Assembly (NCBI GenBank): GCA_903928115.1
Contig: CAIYPP010000001.1
Location: 1-64,000 of the forward strand
Direction of reading: 5' to 3'
Length of the DNA: 64,000 bases
Source of the DNA: an uncultured Planctomycetota bacterium
GTDB lineage: Bacteria; Planctomycetota; UBA1135; GCA-002686595
Positions within the stretch are counted from its first letter, which is position 1. Each line of letters starts with the position of its first letter. Below, piece after piece: positions 54,558 through 63,999 of the stretch. The position numbers and the translations under genes were made by a program. The notes below the pieces were generated by a model. That model was given only the letters and a program-made list of their open reading frames with translations, did no database searches and was not told where the DNA came from.

Positions 54558-55883
54558 TCAATAGCCCATCGCGACCGCGGATGACAGCCCCGCGCCGAGC
54601 GCGAAGCCGAGCGGTCCGCCGAGCCAGCGCCACGCAGGTCCGAGCGAGATGCCCGCCCGCGTGACGACCCAAGCACCGGCCAGCGCGACGAATGCCTCGG
54701 TGATGAATGTGGTGGCTGCGGCGCCCGCGATCCCGTGCGTCGGAACGGCCCAGAAGTTCAGCGCGACGTTGAGCACGACTCCGAACAAGGCGATCCACAA
54801 GCTCTCGACGTTGCGGCCGAGCGCGACGAGCGCAGTCATCAGGATCGCGCCAGCGTAGATCGCGGTGGTCGCGCCGAGGAGCCACTGCAGGCTTGCCGCG
54901 GCAGGCCGGAACTCTTCTCGCAGGAGGGCGAGGATCGCGCCGCTCCAAGGCGCCGCGAGTCCGCAGGCGAGGCCCGCACCCGCGAACAGCGGCGGGCCGA
55001 CGCGCGCGAGCGCGGGGCCGAGCTCGCCCTCGATGTGGCGCCGCCGTAGCCAAGGAAGCATCGTCAGCGTCGCGTACTGCGCGAGCATGATCGACCAGCT
55101 CATGACGCGCACCGCGACGTTGTAGTGACCGAGCGGCTCGAGTCCGCAGTACTCGCGCACGAACAGGTTGTCGACGTAGAAGTACGTCTGCGCGCAGAGC
55201 GCCGAGATGCCGAGCGGCAGCGCCTCGCGGAAGAACCCCGGCTCAGGTTCTTGGCTCGCTGTACGTGCGGGCAAGTGGCTTCGTGACGCGAGGTGCAGCA
55301 GCACGTTGCCGAGCGTGCTCCCGAGCGCGACGCCGATCAGGTACAGCGCGGGTCGATCGACGCCGAAAGAACAGAGCACGGCGACGTTGCCGAGGCTCAC
55401 CGCTGCGGAGATCGCGCGCACCAGGACGGGAACGCGCCACGCGAGCTCGTTGCGCGCGGGAATCGTCGACAGCTCGAGGGCGTGCGTCACGGGATAGAGC
55501 GACGCGAGCACGATCCATGCGCCGTCGGGCTCCTCGGCCCACGCGACGAACGCGGCGCACAGCGCGACTCCCGCGAGCCCGGCACGCACGCGAATGCGCC
55601 GCGCAGCCGCGAGCACGCTGCCCATGCGATCGGGGCTCGCCGCCGTGCGCTGCACCGCGACCTGACCGGTGCCGAGGTTCGCCAAGCTGTCGAGCCACGC
55701 GAACAGCGCGATGTAGAACGTGAAGCGCCCGAACCCCGCGGAGTCGAGCTTCTCGCTCGCGAGGTACAGGATGGCGAGCGTGCACGCCGCGCCCCAGAGG
55801 CGGCCCAGCACCTGCAGTGCCGTTCCGCGCCACACGGCGCCCGGCACCTGCCCTCCCGACTCGCGTTCCTGCTGCGGTTTCAT
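54558..55883 (-). CDS. Wzx/MATE-like polysaccharide flippase
   Basis: Membrane protein of 441 aa with about twelve to fourteen hydrophobic helices, resembling polysaccharide-biosynthesis flippases of the MOP superfamily. Characteristic are the opening LGRLWGAACTLAILYLASEKLDSAGFGRFTFYIALF and the later ALCAQTYFYVDNLFVREYCGLEPLGHYNVAVR. Such proteins move lipid-linked sugar units from the cytosolic to the periplasmic face. It lies between the YkgJ-like protein (33 bases) and the glycosyltransferase (9 bases), in the same operon-like run. What it transports is unknown; a product of the upstream kamA cluster is a possibility. Confidence 0.85.
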   Translation of the reverse strand: MKPQQERESGGQVPGAVWRGTALQVLGRLWGAACTLAILYLASEKLDSAGFGRFTFYIALFAWLDSLANLGTGQVAVQRTAASPDRMGSVLAAARRIRVRAGLAGVALCAAFVAWAEEPDGAWIVLASLYPVTHALELSTIPARNELAWRVPVLVRAISAAVSLGNVAVLCSFGVDRPALYLIGVALGSTLGNVLLHLASRSHLPARTASQEPEPGFFREALPLGISALCAQTYFYVDNLFVREYCGLEPLGHYNVAVRVMSWSIMLAQYATLTMLPWLRRRHIEGELGPALARVGPPLFAGAGLACGLAAPWSGAILALLREEFRPAAASLQWLLGATTAIYAGAILMTALVALGRNVESLWIALFGVVLNVALNFWAVPTHGIAGAAATTFITEAFVALAGAWVVTRAGISLGPAWRWLGGPLGFALGAGLSSAVAMGY

Positions 55884-55916
55884 CTGCTCCGCCGCAGTCT
55901 AGAGCGTTTCGCCGCG

Positions 55917-56537
55917 CTACTTGCGGCTCGCGCGCTTCTTCGCCGGCTTGCGCGCGGCCTTGGCGGCCTTCTTCTTGCGCGGCTTGGGCACCGAGCCCCC
56001 GCGCCATCCTTCCGCGCCGGAGTCGAGGCGCGCGGCGAACTCGAGCTCGCCTTGCATGGTCGAGACCGCGGGCTTCTTCGACTCCTTCGGGTTGAGGCAG
56101 AAGAGATCCCACGCCTCGCCGTGGAGCTTCCATTGGCGCACGTACCAGCTGTCGTCGTCCCGGCGATCGAGCGGGAACACCGCGCACGCCCACGGCTTGT
56201 ACTTGAAGCGATCGCCTTCCTTGGCGCCGACCTTGTGCAGCACGCAGCCTTGGTTCTCGAACACGCACCAGCCCTCGGACACGGCCATCATCGAGAGGCC
56301 ATGCTTCTTGCGGCGCGTCATGAAGCCCTCCGATTCGATCCGCTTGCGCGCCTTCTCGCGCACGTGCGGGAGGAACTTCGCGAGGTTCTCCTCGATCCGG
56401 CGGACTTCGCCGGGCTCGAGCGGCGGGCGCCCCTGCTTGCAGCACGAGCCGCCGCAGGTGGGATAGACGCAGTCGAAGGTCGCCGTGGCGGCGTTCTCGA
56501 CGAGGATCGGGAGCGTGGGGAGGGCCTTCGAGGTCAC
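55917..56537 (-). CDS. YkgJ-type Cys-cluster protein with a lysine-rich tail
   Basis: Protein of 206 aa of the YkgJ/DUF3109 type. The Cys cluster DCVYPTCGGSCCKQG near the N-terminus and later Cys residues in GWCVFENQGCVLHK, KPWACAVFP and FCLNPK form a presumed metal site (zinc or iron). It ends in a Lys/Ala-rich tail (PKPRKKKAAKAARKPAKK) like histone H1 C-termini. The start is GTG at 56537 inside the acetyltransferase stop (GTGA). The family's biochemical role is not known; in this run its coupling with an acetyltransferase suggests a related pathway. Confidence 0.8.
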   Translation of the reverse strand: MTSKALPTLPILVENAATATFDCVYPTCGGSCCKQGRPPLEPGEVRRIEENLAKFLPHVREKARKRIESEGFMTRRKKHGLSMMAVSEGWCVFENQGCVLHKVGAKEGDRFKYKPWACAVFPLDRRDDDSWYVRQWKLHGEAWDLFCLNPKESKKPAVSTMQGELEFAARLDSGAEGWRGGSVPKPRKKKAAKAARKPAKKRASRK

Positions 56538-57004
56538 AGTCGCACCATGTAGACGAGCTTGTCGTCGCCGAGTCGGTAGAAGTCGGGGTAGCGGGCGAGG
56601 AGCGTGCAGCCGCAGCGCTCGTAGAACGCGCGTTGCGCAGCGTACTCGGGCTTGCCGGATGTTTCGATGATCACGAGCCGTCCAGCGCGCGCACGCACAT
56701 CGCGCACGACGTGCTCCAAGAGCACGCGACCGAGACCGCGGCCCTGCTCTCTGGCCGCCACCACGATCCAGTACAGGTCGTAGGCGCCGTCGGAGAGTGG
56801 GGTGAGCCCCCAGCACGCGTAGCCCACGGGAAGGTCGTTCTCGTCGACGGCGACCGTGAACAGATATCCCGAGCGCGGGTTCGTCCCGGCGTCGATCAGC
56901 TCGAGCGCGACTTCGACCTCGTCCTCGCGGAAGGCGTTCGTCGAGCGCACCGCACGCTCCAGCGCCGCGCGATCGCTCGCGCGCAGCTCACGTAGCTTGG
57001 CCAT
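56534..57004 (-). CDS. GNAT-family N-acetyltransferase
   Basis: Protein of 156 aa with the GNAT fold: acetyl-CoA-binding loop AREQGRGLGRVLLEHVV and the late strand/helix YAAQRAFYERCGCTLLARYPDFYR. It overlaps the upstream ATP-grasp gene by 17 bases and the downstream YkgJ-type gene by 4, so it is translated with them. In the known N-acetyl-beta-lysine osmolyte pathway a GNAT enzyme (AblB) acts after lysine 2,3-aminomutase (AblA), which makes a beta-lysine-type substrate plausible. Alternatively it modifies a peptide product of the ATP-grasp enzymes. Confidence 0.87.
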   Translation of the reverse strand: MAKLRELRASDRAALERAVRSTNAFREDEVEVALELIDAGTNPRSGYLFTVAVDENDLPVGYACWGLTPLSDGAYDLYWIVVAAREQGRGLGRVLLEHVVRDVRARAGRLVIIETSGKPEYAAQRAFYERCGCTLLARYPDFYRLGDDKLVYMVRL

Positions 57005-58001
57005 GGCGTGCGAGCGCGCTCGCGACGACGCGCTCGATGAGGTCGGGGTAGGAGAGCCCCGCGCGCTCGGCGGCGAGGTGGAAGCCCGCGCCCTGCGAGA
57101 GGTCGGGGTTGGGGTTGACGTCGATCACGAACGGCTCACCGCGCTCGTCGAGCCGCAGATCGACGCGTGCGTAGTCGCGTAGCTCGAGCGTCTCGAACGC
57201 GCCGCGGGCGACCGCCTCGATGCGCGTGCGCTGCGCGGGAGTAAGGTCGCGTGCCGCGACCACCTTGGTGAGGTCCCAGTCGCGGCTTCCTTCGATCCAC
57301 TTGCCGGCGTACGTGACCAAGTGCGGCTCGTCGGGGGAGAAACCCGAGTAGTCGATCTCGGAGAGGGGCAGCACCTCGACGCCGCGCGCACCGCCGAGCA
57401 GCGCGACGTTGAGCTCGCGTGCGGGGATGTACTCTTCGACGAGCGCGGGCTGGGCGTAGGTCTCGATCAGCTTGCGGGCCTGTCGGCGCAGCGCAGCCTC
57501 GTCGCGCACGACCGAGTCCATCGTGATGCCGTGGCTCGCGTCTTCGCGCGCGGGCTTCACCATCAGCGGGAAGCGCAGGTTCGTGACGCTCTCGTCGCCG
57601 CGCGCGAGCACCGTTCCGTGCGGCACGGGCAGCCCGGCCGCTGCGAGCACCGCCTTCGTGACGGGTTTTTCCATGCACAGCGCCATCGCGCGCGGCCCCG
57701 AGCCCGTGTAGCGCACGCCGTGCAGCTCGTAGAGCCACGCCATCGCCTGCTCGAGCCGCGAGTCTCCGCCGATGCCTTCGACGAGATTGAAGACCAGCTC
57801 GCTGCGCAGCTCGGCCACCGCGCGCAGCACGGCGTCGCGCGCCGGGGGCAGTCCTTCGACCTGCACCGCGTGCCCGCGGCTCGCGAGCGCCTCGCCGATG
57901 TTGCGCGCGCAGTCGCGGACGGCGAGCACCGCGATCGCGTCCTGCTCCGAGCCGTGCGCGAGCGTCGCGTCGTCGTTGTAGAGGACCGTGAGGCTCGCCA
58001 T
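56988..58001 (-). CDS. ATP-grasp ligase (D-Ala-D-Ala ligase-like), second copy
   Basis: Protein of 337 aa with the ATP-grasp fold of D-alanine-D-alanine ligase-type amino-acid ligases. Visible are the hinge Lys in PLMVKPAREDASHGITMDS, the adenine-side ALVEEYIPARELNVALLGG and the metal site RVDLRLDERG ... VIDVNPNPDL (Asp and Asn, where Ddl has E-x-N). It would form an amide between two amino acids with ATP hydrolysis. It is 7 bases downstream of its paralogue and 17 bases overlapping with the GNAT gene. It is not Ddl itself: the serine/glycine-loop regions are replaced. Confidence 0.85.
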   Translation of the reverse strand: MASLTVLYNDDATLAHGSEQDAIAVLAVRDCARNIGEALASRGHAVQVEGLPPARDAVLRAVAELRSELVFNLVEGIGGDSRLEQAMAWLYELHGVRYTGSGPRAMALCMEKPVTKAVLAAAGLPVPHGTVLARGDESVTNLRFPLMVKPAREDASHGITMDSVVRDEAALRRQARKLIETYAQPALVEEYIPARELNVALLGGARGVEVLPLSEIDYSGFSPDEPHLVTYAGKWIEGSRDWDLTKVVAARDLTPAQRTRIEAVARGAFETLELRDYARVDLRLDERGEPFVIDVNPNPDLSQGAGFHLAAERAGLSYPDLIERVVASALARHGQAT

Positions 58002-58008
58002 GGCACGC

Positions 58009-59022
58009 TCAAGCGAGCTTCAGCCGCGCGCAGGCCTCGTCGAGGATCGCGCCGATCATCGTGTCGTAGTTTCCGCCGAGGCGGTCCCAGAGGATCGAGA
58101 GGTCGCTCCAGCCCGGCGCGACGCCCGGCAGCGGGTTGCACTCGATGAACTTGGGCGTCCCCCGCGCGTCGCAGCGCACGTCGATGCGCGACACGTCGCG
58201 GCAGCCGAGCGCACGGTACGCGTCGAGCGCGACCTTCTCGACGCGCTCGACTTCCTCGCGCGGTCGCTGCGGCGGCACGCGATAGGCGATCTCGTCGGCC
58301 CAGTTGGGGTTGCGCTTCACCTCGAGCGAGTAGACGAACTGCTCGCGCGGGACGAGCAGCGGCTCGACTTCCATCGTGCCGATCGTGCGCGCACTCGCAC
58401 CCTGCCCGCGCACTCCGACCGTGAACTCTGCGCCGCCGCAGAACTCCTCGACGAGCACGGGCTCGCGATAGTCTCCGAGCAACTGCCCGACGCGCTCTTC
58501 GAGCTCCGCGCGGTCGCCGATGCGCGAGCGACGGCGGATCCCCATGCTCGAACCTTCGAACAGGGGCTTCGCGAACAGCGGGAACGGCAGCGCGATGCGC
58601 GCGAGGTCCTCGAGGCGCTCGACCACGACGAACTCCGGCGTCGGCACGCCGCAGGACGCGACCACGCGCTTCGCCATCGCCTTGTCGAGCGTGACGGCCA
58701 TCGTCAGCGGGTCGGAGTGCGTGCACGGCACGCCGAGCATCTCGCACACCGCCGGCACGTGCGCCTCGCGCGAGCGCGAGCCGTGGCCTTCGGCGATGTT
58801 GAACACGAGGTCGACGCGCTCGCGCAGGAGGTTCTCGGCGAAGCGTCGGCCGCCGCCGAGCCGCGTCACGCGGTGCCCTCGCGCCGTGAGCACGCGCTCG
58901 ATCGCGGCGACAGTCGCGTCCGAGTCGTACTCTTCGAGCAGATCGTCCGGCCCATCGACGCGCGGAACCGCGGACTTCGCGAGGAAGTCCGCCTTCAGGT
59001 CGAAGGCGATGCCGATGTGCAT
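58009..59022 (-). CDS. ATP-grasp ligase (D-Ala-D-Ala ligase-like), first copy
   Basis: Paralogue of identical length (337 aa) to the next gene. ATP-grasp features: FPLFAKPLFEGSSMGIRRRSRI (Lys for ATP phosphates, flexible loop), PVLVEEFCGGAEFTVGV and the metal site RIDVRCDARGTPKFIECNPLPGV with Glu and Asn as in Ddl. The N-terminal domain has VDLVFNIAEGHGSRSREAHVPAVCEMLGVPCTHSDP, matching the Ddl N-terminal Glu-containing substrate-loop. It lies 30 bases after kamA. Two non-identical ligases suggest two consecutive amide bonds or a heterodimer. Confidence 0.86.
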   Translation of the reverse strand: MHIGIAFDLKADFLAKSAVPRVDGPDDLLEEYDSDATVAAIERVLTARGHRVTRLGGGRRFAENLLRERVDLVFNIAEGHGSRSREAHVPAVCEMLGVPCTHSDPLTMAVTLDKAMAKRVVASCGVPTPEFVVVERLEDLARIALPFPLFAKPLFEGSSMGIRRRSRIGDRAELEERVGQLLGDYREPVLVEEFCGGAEFTVGVRGQGASARTIGTMEVEPLLVPREQFVYSLEVKRNPNWADEIAYRVPPQRPREEVERVEKVALDAYRALGCRDVSRIDVRCDARGTPKFIECNPLPGVAPGWSDLSILWDRLGGNYDTMIGAILDEACARLKLA

Positions 59023-59052
59023 GGAGCGCGCAGCGGGCGGGAGTCGCGCGGT

Positions 59053-60390
59053 CTACTTCTTCTCGCGCCGCGCGGTGGCGCCCTTGCGCACCCAGCGGCT
59101 CTTGCCGACGACCGGCGGCTTCACTTCGGCGCCGTTCACGGGCTCTTCCGCGGGCTTCTCCGGCTCGGCCACGCGCGGTGCCGGCGGACGGATCTCGTCG
59201 CGCAGGTAGCCGGGCTCCAAGTACTCGTAGATCTTGTCTTGGAAGTTGCGCAGCACCGCGCGGCCCTTGTGCTCGTCGTAGCGCAGCAGGTACTGCGGCT
59301 GGACCGGGATCTTGCCGCCGCCGCCCGGCGCGTCGACCACGTAGGTCGGAATCGCCAAGCCGGAGGTGTGACCGCGCAGGCCCTCGATGATCTCGATGCC
59401 CTTGGAGATGGGCGTGCGGAAGTGCTCCGCGCCGCGCACGGGGTCGCACTGGTAGAGGTAGTACGGGCGCACGCGCATGCGCATCAGGCCTTGGCACAGG
59501 CCCTTGATCGTCTCGACCGAGTCGTTGACGCCCTTCAGGAGCACGGCCTGGTTGTTGAGCGGGATGCCCGCGCGCGAGAGCTTGTCGCAGGCGCGCGCGG
59601 CCTCGGGGGTGAGCTCGCGCGGGTGGTTGAAGTGCACGTTGACCCACAGCGGGTGGTAGCGCTGCAGCATCTCGACGAGCTCGTCGTCGATGCGCTGCGG
59701 CAAGGCCACGGGCACGCGGCTTCCGATGCGAATGATCTCGAGGTGCGGGATCGCGCGCAGCTTCGAGAGGATCGACTCGAGCTTCTGCGTCGAGTAGTTG
59801 AGCGGGTCTCCGCCCGACACGACCACGTCGCGCACCTGCGGCGTGCGCGCGATGTAGTCGACCATGCGGTCGATCTCGACCTCCGGCGTCGCGCCGTCGT
59901 ACATGGTCCGCTTGCGCGTGCAGTAGCGGCAGTAGATGGCGCAGTTGTTCGAGATCACCATCAGCACGCGGTCGGGGTAGCGGTGCGTGATGCCCGGCAC
60001 CGGCGAGAACTTCTCCTCACCGAGCGGGTCTTCCTCGCCGACGGCGCGGAAGTAGTACTCGTCCGAGAGCGGCACGACCTGACGCAGGATCGGGTCGGCC
60101 TCGTCGTCCGCGTCGATCAGCGACAGGTAGTAGGGCGTGATGCCCATGCGGAAGTCCGACAGCACTTCCTTGCGCAGTCCCAGCTCGTGCGGCGGGATGG
60201 GCAGCTTCGCGGCGAGCTCGTCGAGCGTCGTCACACGGTTCTTGAACTGCCACTTCCAGTCGTTCCACTCGGCGTCGGTGACGCCGGGATAGAAAAACGC
60301 GCGGCCCGTACGGCGGCCGTTGTGCGTAGCTGGCGGGACGTCCGGAGTCGTCGCAGCGCGCTGCGCTGCGGTGTCGACGGAGTCAGGCAT
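59053..60390 (-). CDS. kamA: Lysine 2,3-aminomutase (radical SAM, PLP)
   Basis: Radical-SAM enzyme of 445 aa that converts L-lysine to L-beta-lysine. The [4Fe-4S] ligands are Cys150, Cys154 and Cys157 (CAIYCRYC). The PLP lysine is Lys360 in APGGGGK, and the substrate-carboxylate/amine residues of clostridial KamA are kept: Asp316 in YQCDPVRGAEHFRTP and Asp353 in VVDAPGGGG. This favours free-lysine use rather than EpmB-type modification of elongation factor P. The N-terminal 30 and C-terminal 50 residues (basic SRWVRKGATARREKK) are extra relative to the clostridial enzyme. First gene of a tight minus-strand run. Confidence 0.93.
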   Translation of the reverse strand: MPDSVDTAAQRAATTPDVPPATHNGRRTGRAFFYPGVTDAEWNDWKWQFKNRVTTLDELAAKLPIPPHELGLRKEVLSDFRMGITPYYLSLIDADDEADPILRQVVPLSDEYYFRAVGEEDPLGEEKFSPVPGITHRYPDRVLMVISNNCAIYCRYCTRKRTMYDGATPEVEIDRMVDYIARTPQVRDVVVSGGDPLNYSTQKLESILSKLRAIPHLEIIRIGSRVPVALPQRIDDELVEMLQRYHPLWVNVHFNHPRELTPEAARACDKLSRAGIPLNNQAVLLKGVNDSVETIKGLCQGLMRMRVRPYYLYQCDPVRGAEHFRTPISKGIEIIEGLRGHTSGLAIPTYVVDAPGGGGKIPVQPQYLLRYDEHKGRAVLRNFQDKIYEYLEPGYLRDEIRPPAPRVAEPEKPAEEPVNGAEVKPPVVGKSRWVRKGATARREKK

Positions 60391-60537
60391 GTGGGGGATC
60401 CTTGGGGGTCCTTTCGCGCGCTCGCGCCGCAGCCCTTGGGTGGTGGAGCCGTGCGGGTGCGCGTCGAAGGTGCCGCAAATCTAACCTGCACGTCAGACCG
60501 CCGTCACCCTCTTTTCCGTCGAGATCCGCGGCGAGCT

Positions 60538-61023
60538 TCAGTCGTCGTCGCGCTCGCGCTCGGAGCGCGGAGGTCCCCTGCGCTGCGGACGGATCGCGTC
60601 CGCGAGGCTCGCGTTGAGCCCGTTCATGAGCTCCGACTTCTCGGCGGCGGAGAGCTGGGCCTCCGGATGCAGCGGCAGGTAGAGCTCCGGCGGCATCTCG
60701 CCCTCCTCGATCGTCTCGGCCGCCTCGTGCGCGTCGCGCTGGGGCTGGTCCCAAGCCGTGAAATCGAGGTGCTCGCGCCCTTCCTCGATGTCGTGCTGCA
60801 CGAGCCACGAGATCGGCGCCACGTGCGAATACCACGGGCGCACCGGGGTGCGGCTGTGGCAGTCGAAGCAGGCCCGCACGGCGAGCTCGCGGGTGCGCGG
60901 GCTGTCCCACGTCGGTTCCTTCGTGACCGGCGGGTCGACCTCGCCGCGCCCGTAGGGCACCAGCTGGATCGCGACGAACAGAACGGCGAGGACGAGGAAG
61001 GCACGGCGGAGGAAGGTCTTCAA
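60538..61023 (-). CDS. Membrane-anchored monohaem-binding protein (haem_bd type)
   Basis: Protein of 161 aa with an N-terminal helix (RRAFLVLAVLFVAIQLVPYG) and one CxxCH haem c site in RACFDCHSRTPVRPWYSHVAP, matching small haem-binding-domain proteins widespread in Bacteroidota, Planctomycetota and Acidobacteria. The usual EGxMPPELYLPLHP segment follows. The only good start is TTG at 61023, giving the hydrophobic anchor directly after two basic residues. It faces the periplasm and is monocistronic, with no obvious partner. Function probably electron transfer. Confidence 0.82.
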   Translation of the reverse strand: MKTFLRRAFLVLAVLFVAIQLVPYGRGEVDPPVTKEPTWDSPRTRELAVRACFDCHSRTPVRPWYSHVAPISWLVQHDIEEGREHLDFTAWDQPQRDAHEAAETIEEGEMPPELYLPLHPEAQLSAAEKSELMNGLNASLADAIRPQRRGPPRSERERDDD

Positions 61024-61221
61024 GCGGTCGGGCTCCTGCCCCGGCGGGGCGGGAGCCAGCCTACGACGCGCGCGCCCCGCACCCGTCTCCGAACTTCGGA
61101 TCCGGCGCCGTGGGGCGCTTGGCCCAGGGCAGCGCGGGCGCTCCCGAGGCGATGCTCACCTTCGGCTCCCCCGCGAAAATCCCAGAGTTCGGGCGTGGTT
61201 TCTGCCCATGGAGATCGAGCG

Positions 61222-61722
61222 ATGAACGTCTCCGCGATCATGACGCGCGACGTGCAGGCCTGCGGGCCGGGCGACGCGCTAGCGGTGGCTGCGAGGATCA
61301 TGCGCGAGCGGCGCTGCGGGTTCGTGCCGGTGGTCGACGCCCGCCGACGGGTGATCGGCGTCGTGACCGACCGCGACGTCTGCCTGGCGCTCCTCCGGGC
61401 GGACGCGGCGCTGACCGAGGTGCGCGTCGACTCGGCGATGACCGCCGAGGTCCACACGGTCCGGCCCGAATCCACGGTCGAGGACGCCGAGCGCACGATG
61501 CGCGCCTGGCGCGTGCGCCGGGTCCCGGTGGTCGATGCGCGCGGCCGACTCGAGGGGGTGCTCTCGATCGACGACCTCGCCCGCCGGGCCGTCGAAGCCC
61601 GCGGGGCCGCCCGGGGGCGCGTCACCGAGCGCGACGTCGCCCGCACGCTCTCCCGCATCGTCGGCCCCACGCGGGTGATCGACGTGCCGGCCGAGGCCGC
61701 GCGGGTCCGTCCGCGCCGCTAG
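61222..61722 (+). CDS. Tandem CBS-domain protein
   Basis: Protein of 166 aa made of two CBS domains (about residues 1-60 and 70-130): IMTRDVQACGPGDALAVAARIM, GFVPVVDARRRVIGVVTDRD, then MTAEVHTVRPESTVEDAERTM and RRVPVVDARGRLEGVLSIDD. CBS pairs bind adenosine nucleotides and act as sensors. No enzyme or channel domain is attached. The ATG at 61222 has the family N-terminus (MNVSAIMTRDV). It is 48 bases upstream of the carboxylase pair and could report energy state for it, but that is speculation. Confidence 0.88.
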   Translation: MNVSAIMTRDVQACGPGDALAVAARIMRERRCGFVPVVDARRRVIGVVTDRDVCLALLRADAALTEVRVDSAMTAEVHTVRPESTVEDAERTMRAWRVRRVPVVDARGRLEGVLSIDDLARRAVEARGAARGRVTERDVARTLSRIVGPTRVIDVPAEAARVRPRR

Positions 61723-61770
61723 AGCCTTCCGCGGGCAGGGGCGGGGCGCGGTCCGTACAATCCCGCCCCC

Positions 61771-63293
<1,523 letters not shown>

Positions 63294-63297
<4 letters not shown>

Positions 63298-63800
63298 GGT
63301 ACTTCGTCACCGTCAACGGCAAGGCCCACGAGGTCGAGGTGGTCGAGCGCTTGGGCAAGCTGTTCGTGCGCTGCGACGGCAAGGACATGGACGTCGACTA
63401 CCAAGAGGTCGACAGCCTCGGACAGGTCGCGCTGCTCGCCGAAGGTCGCTCGTGGGGCCTCTCGATCGAGGGCGACGAGCACCAAGTCACTGCGGGCATC
63501 GCCGGTCACCTCTATGCCGTCGAGATCGAGGACGAGCGCGAGCGCGCCGCCCACGCCGCCGAGCGCGAGTCCCAAAAGGGCGGCGGCACCGTGAAGAGCG
63601 TCATGCCCGGCGTCGTCGTCAAGCTCCTCGTCAAGGAAGGCGACAGCGTCGAAAAGGGCCAGCCCCTCCTCATCCTCGAAGCGATGAAGATGCAAAACGA
63701 AATCGCCGCTCCCTCCAACGGCACCGTGAAGTCCCTCCACGTCAAAGAAAAAGAAGCCGTCGCCAGCGGCGCCAAGCTCGTCACCCTCTCCGCGCAATAA
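63294..63800 (+). CDS. Biotin carboxyl carrier subunit
   Basis: Protein of 168 aa from a GTG that overlaps the accC stop. The C-terminal biotinyl domain contains EAMKM (the biotin Lys) in PLLILEAMKMQNEIAAP and the flanking KSVMPGVVVKLLVKEGDSVEKGQ. The N-terminal part (about 1-85, with RYFVTVNGKAHEVEVVERLG) resembles the BT-like connector found in propionyl-CoA and related carboxylases rather than the Pro/Ala linker of AccB, so a propionyl-type or oxaloacetate-type function is likely. It would be modified by BirA encoded elsewhere. Confidence 0.9.
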
Positions 63801-63918
63801 GCCCGCGCCGCGCAATCACCTCACGCCTGCGGGCGACGTCGCGAGCTTTCTCATCGCACAACGCGGACTCCGCCTAGGCTTCGGCGGCGTCCATCGGATG
63901 CTCGCTCGCAGCCCCGAG

Positions 63919-63999
63919 TCAGCCCGTCACAGTGGCTCCAGTTTCACTGAAGACGGCCTCGATCACTCTGCGCGAGGACCACGGCGGAACTTGAGCGAG
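63919..63999 (-). CDS. Possible C-terminal end of a gene entering from the right
   Basis: Minus-strand frame open to the edge for 26 codons and then stop at 63919-63921 (reads ...VIEAVFSETGATVTG). The other two minus frames stop earlier. It is too short to identify, and a chance open frame is possible. The 118 bases between the carrier stop and this stop show no recognisable feature. Confidence 0.25.
   Translation of the reverse strand, partial: LAQVPPWSSRRVIEAVFSETGATVTG

Noticed and set aside
58009-59022. Ddl for cell-wall D-Ala-D-Ala synthesis
   Set aside because: Two diverged copies in an operon with kamA and no mur genes argue for another amino-acid ligase role, although the fold is the same.
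59053-60390. EpmB (EF-P lysine modification enzyme)
   Set aside because: The substrate aspartates of free-lysine aminomutases (Asp316, Asp353) are kept and no efp or epmA gene is nearby.
57988-61221. Very long plus-strand open frame across the kamA cluster leading into the CBS gene
   Set aside because: It is antisense to five well-supported genes. Only its last part (from 61222) is a real gene with CBS motifs.
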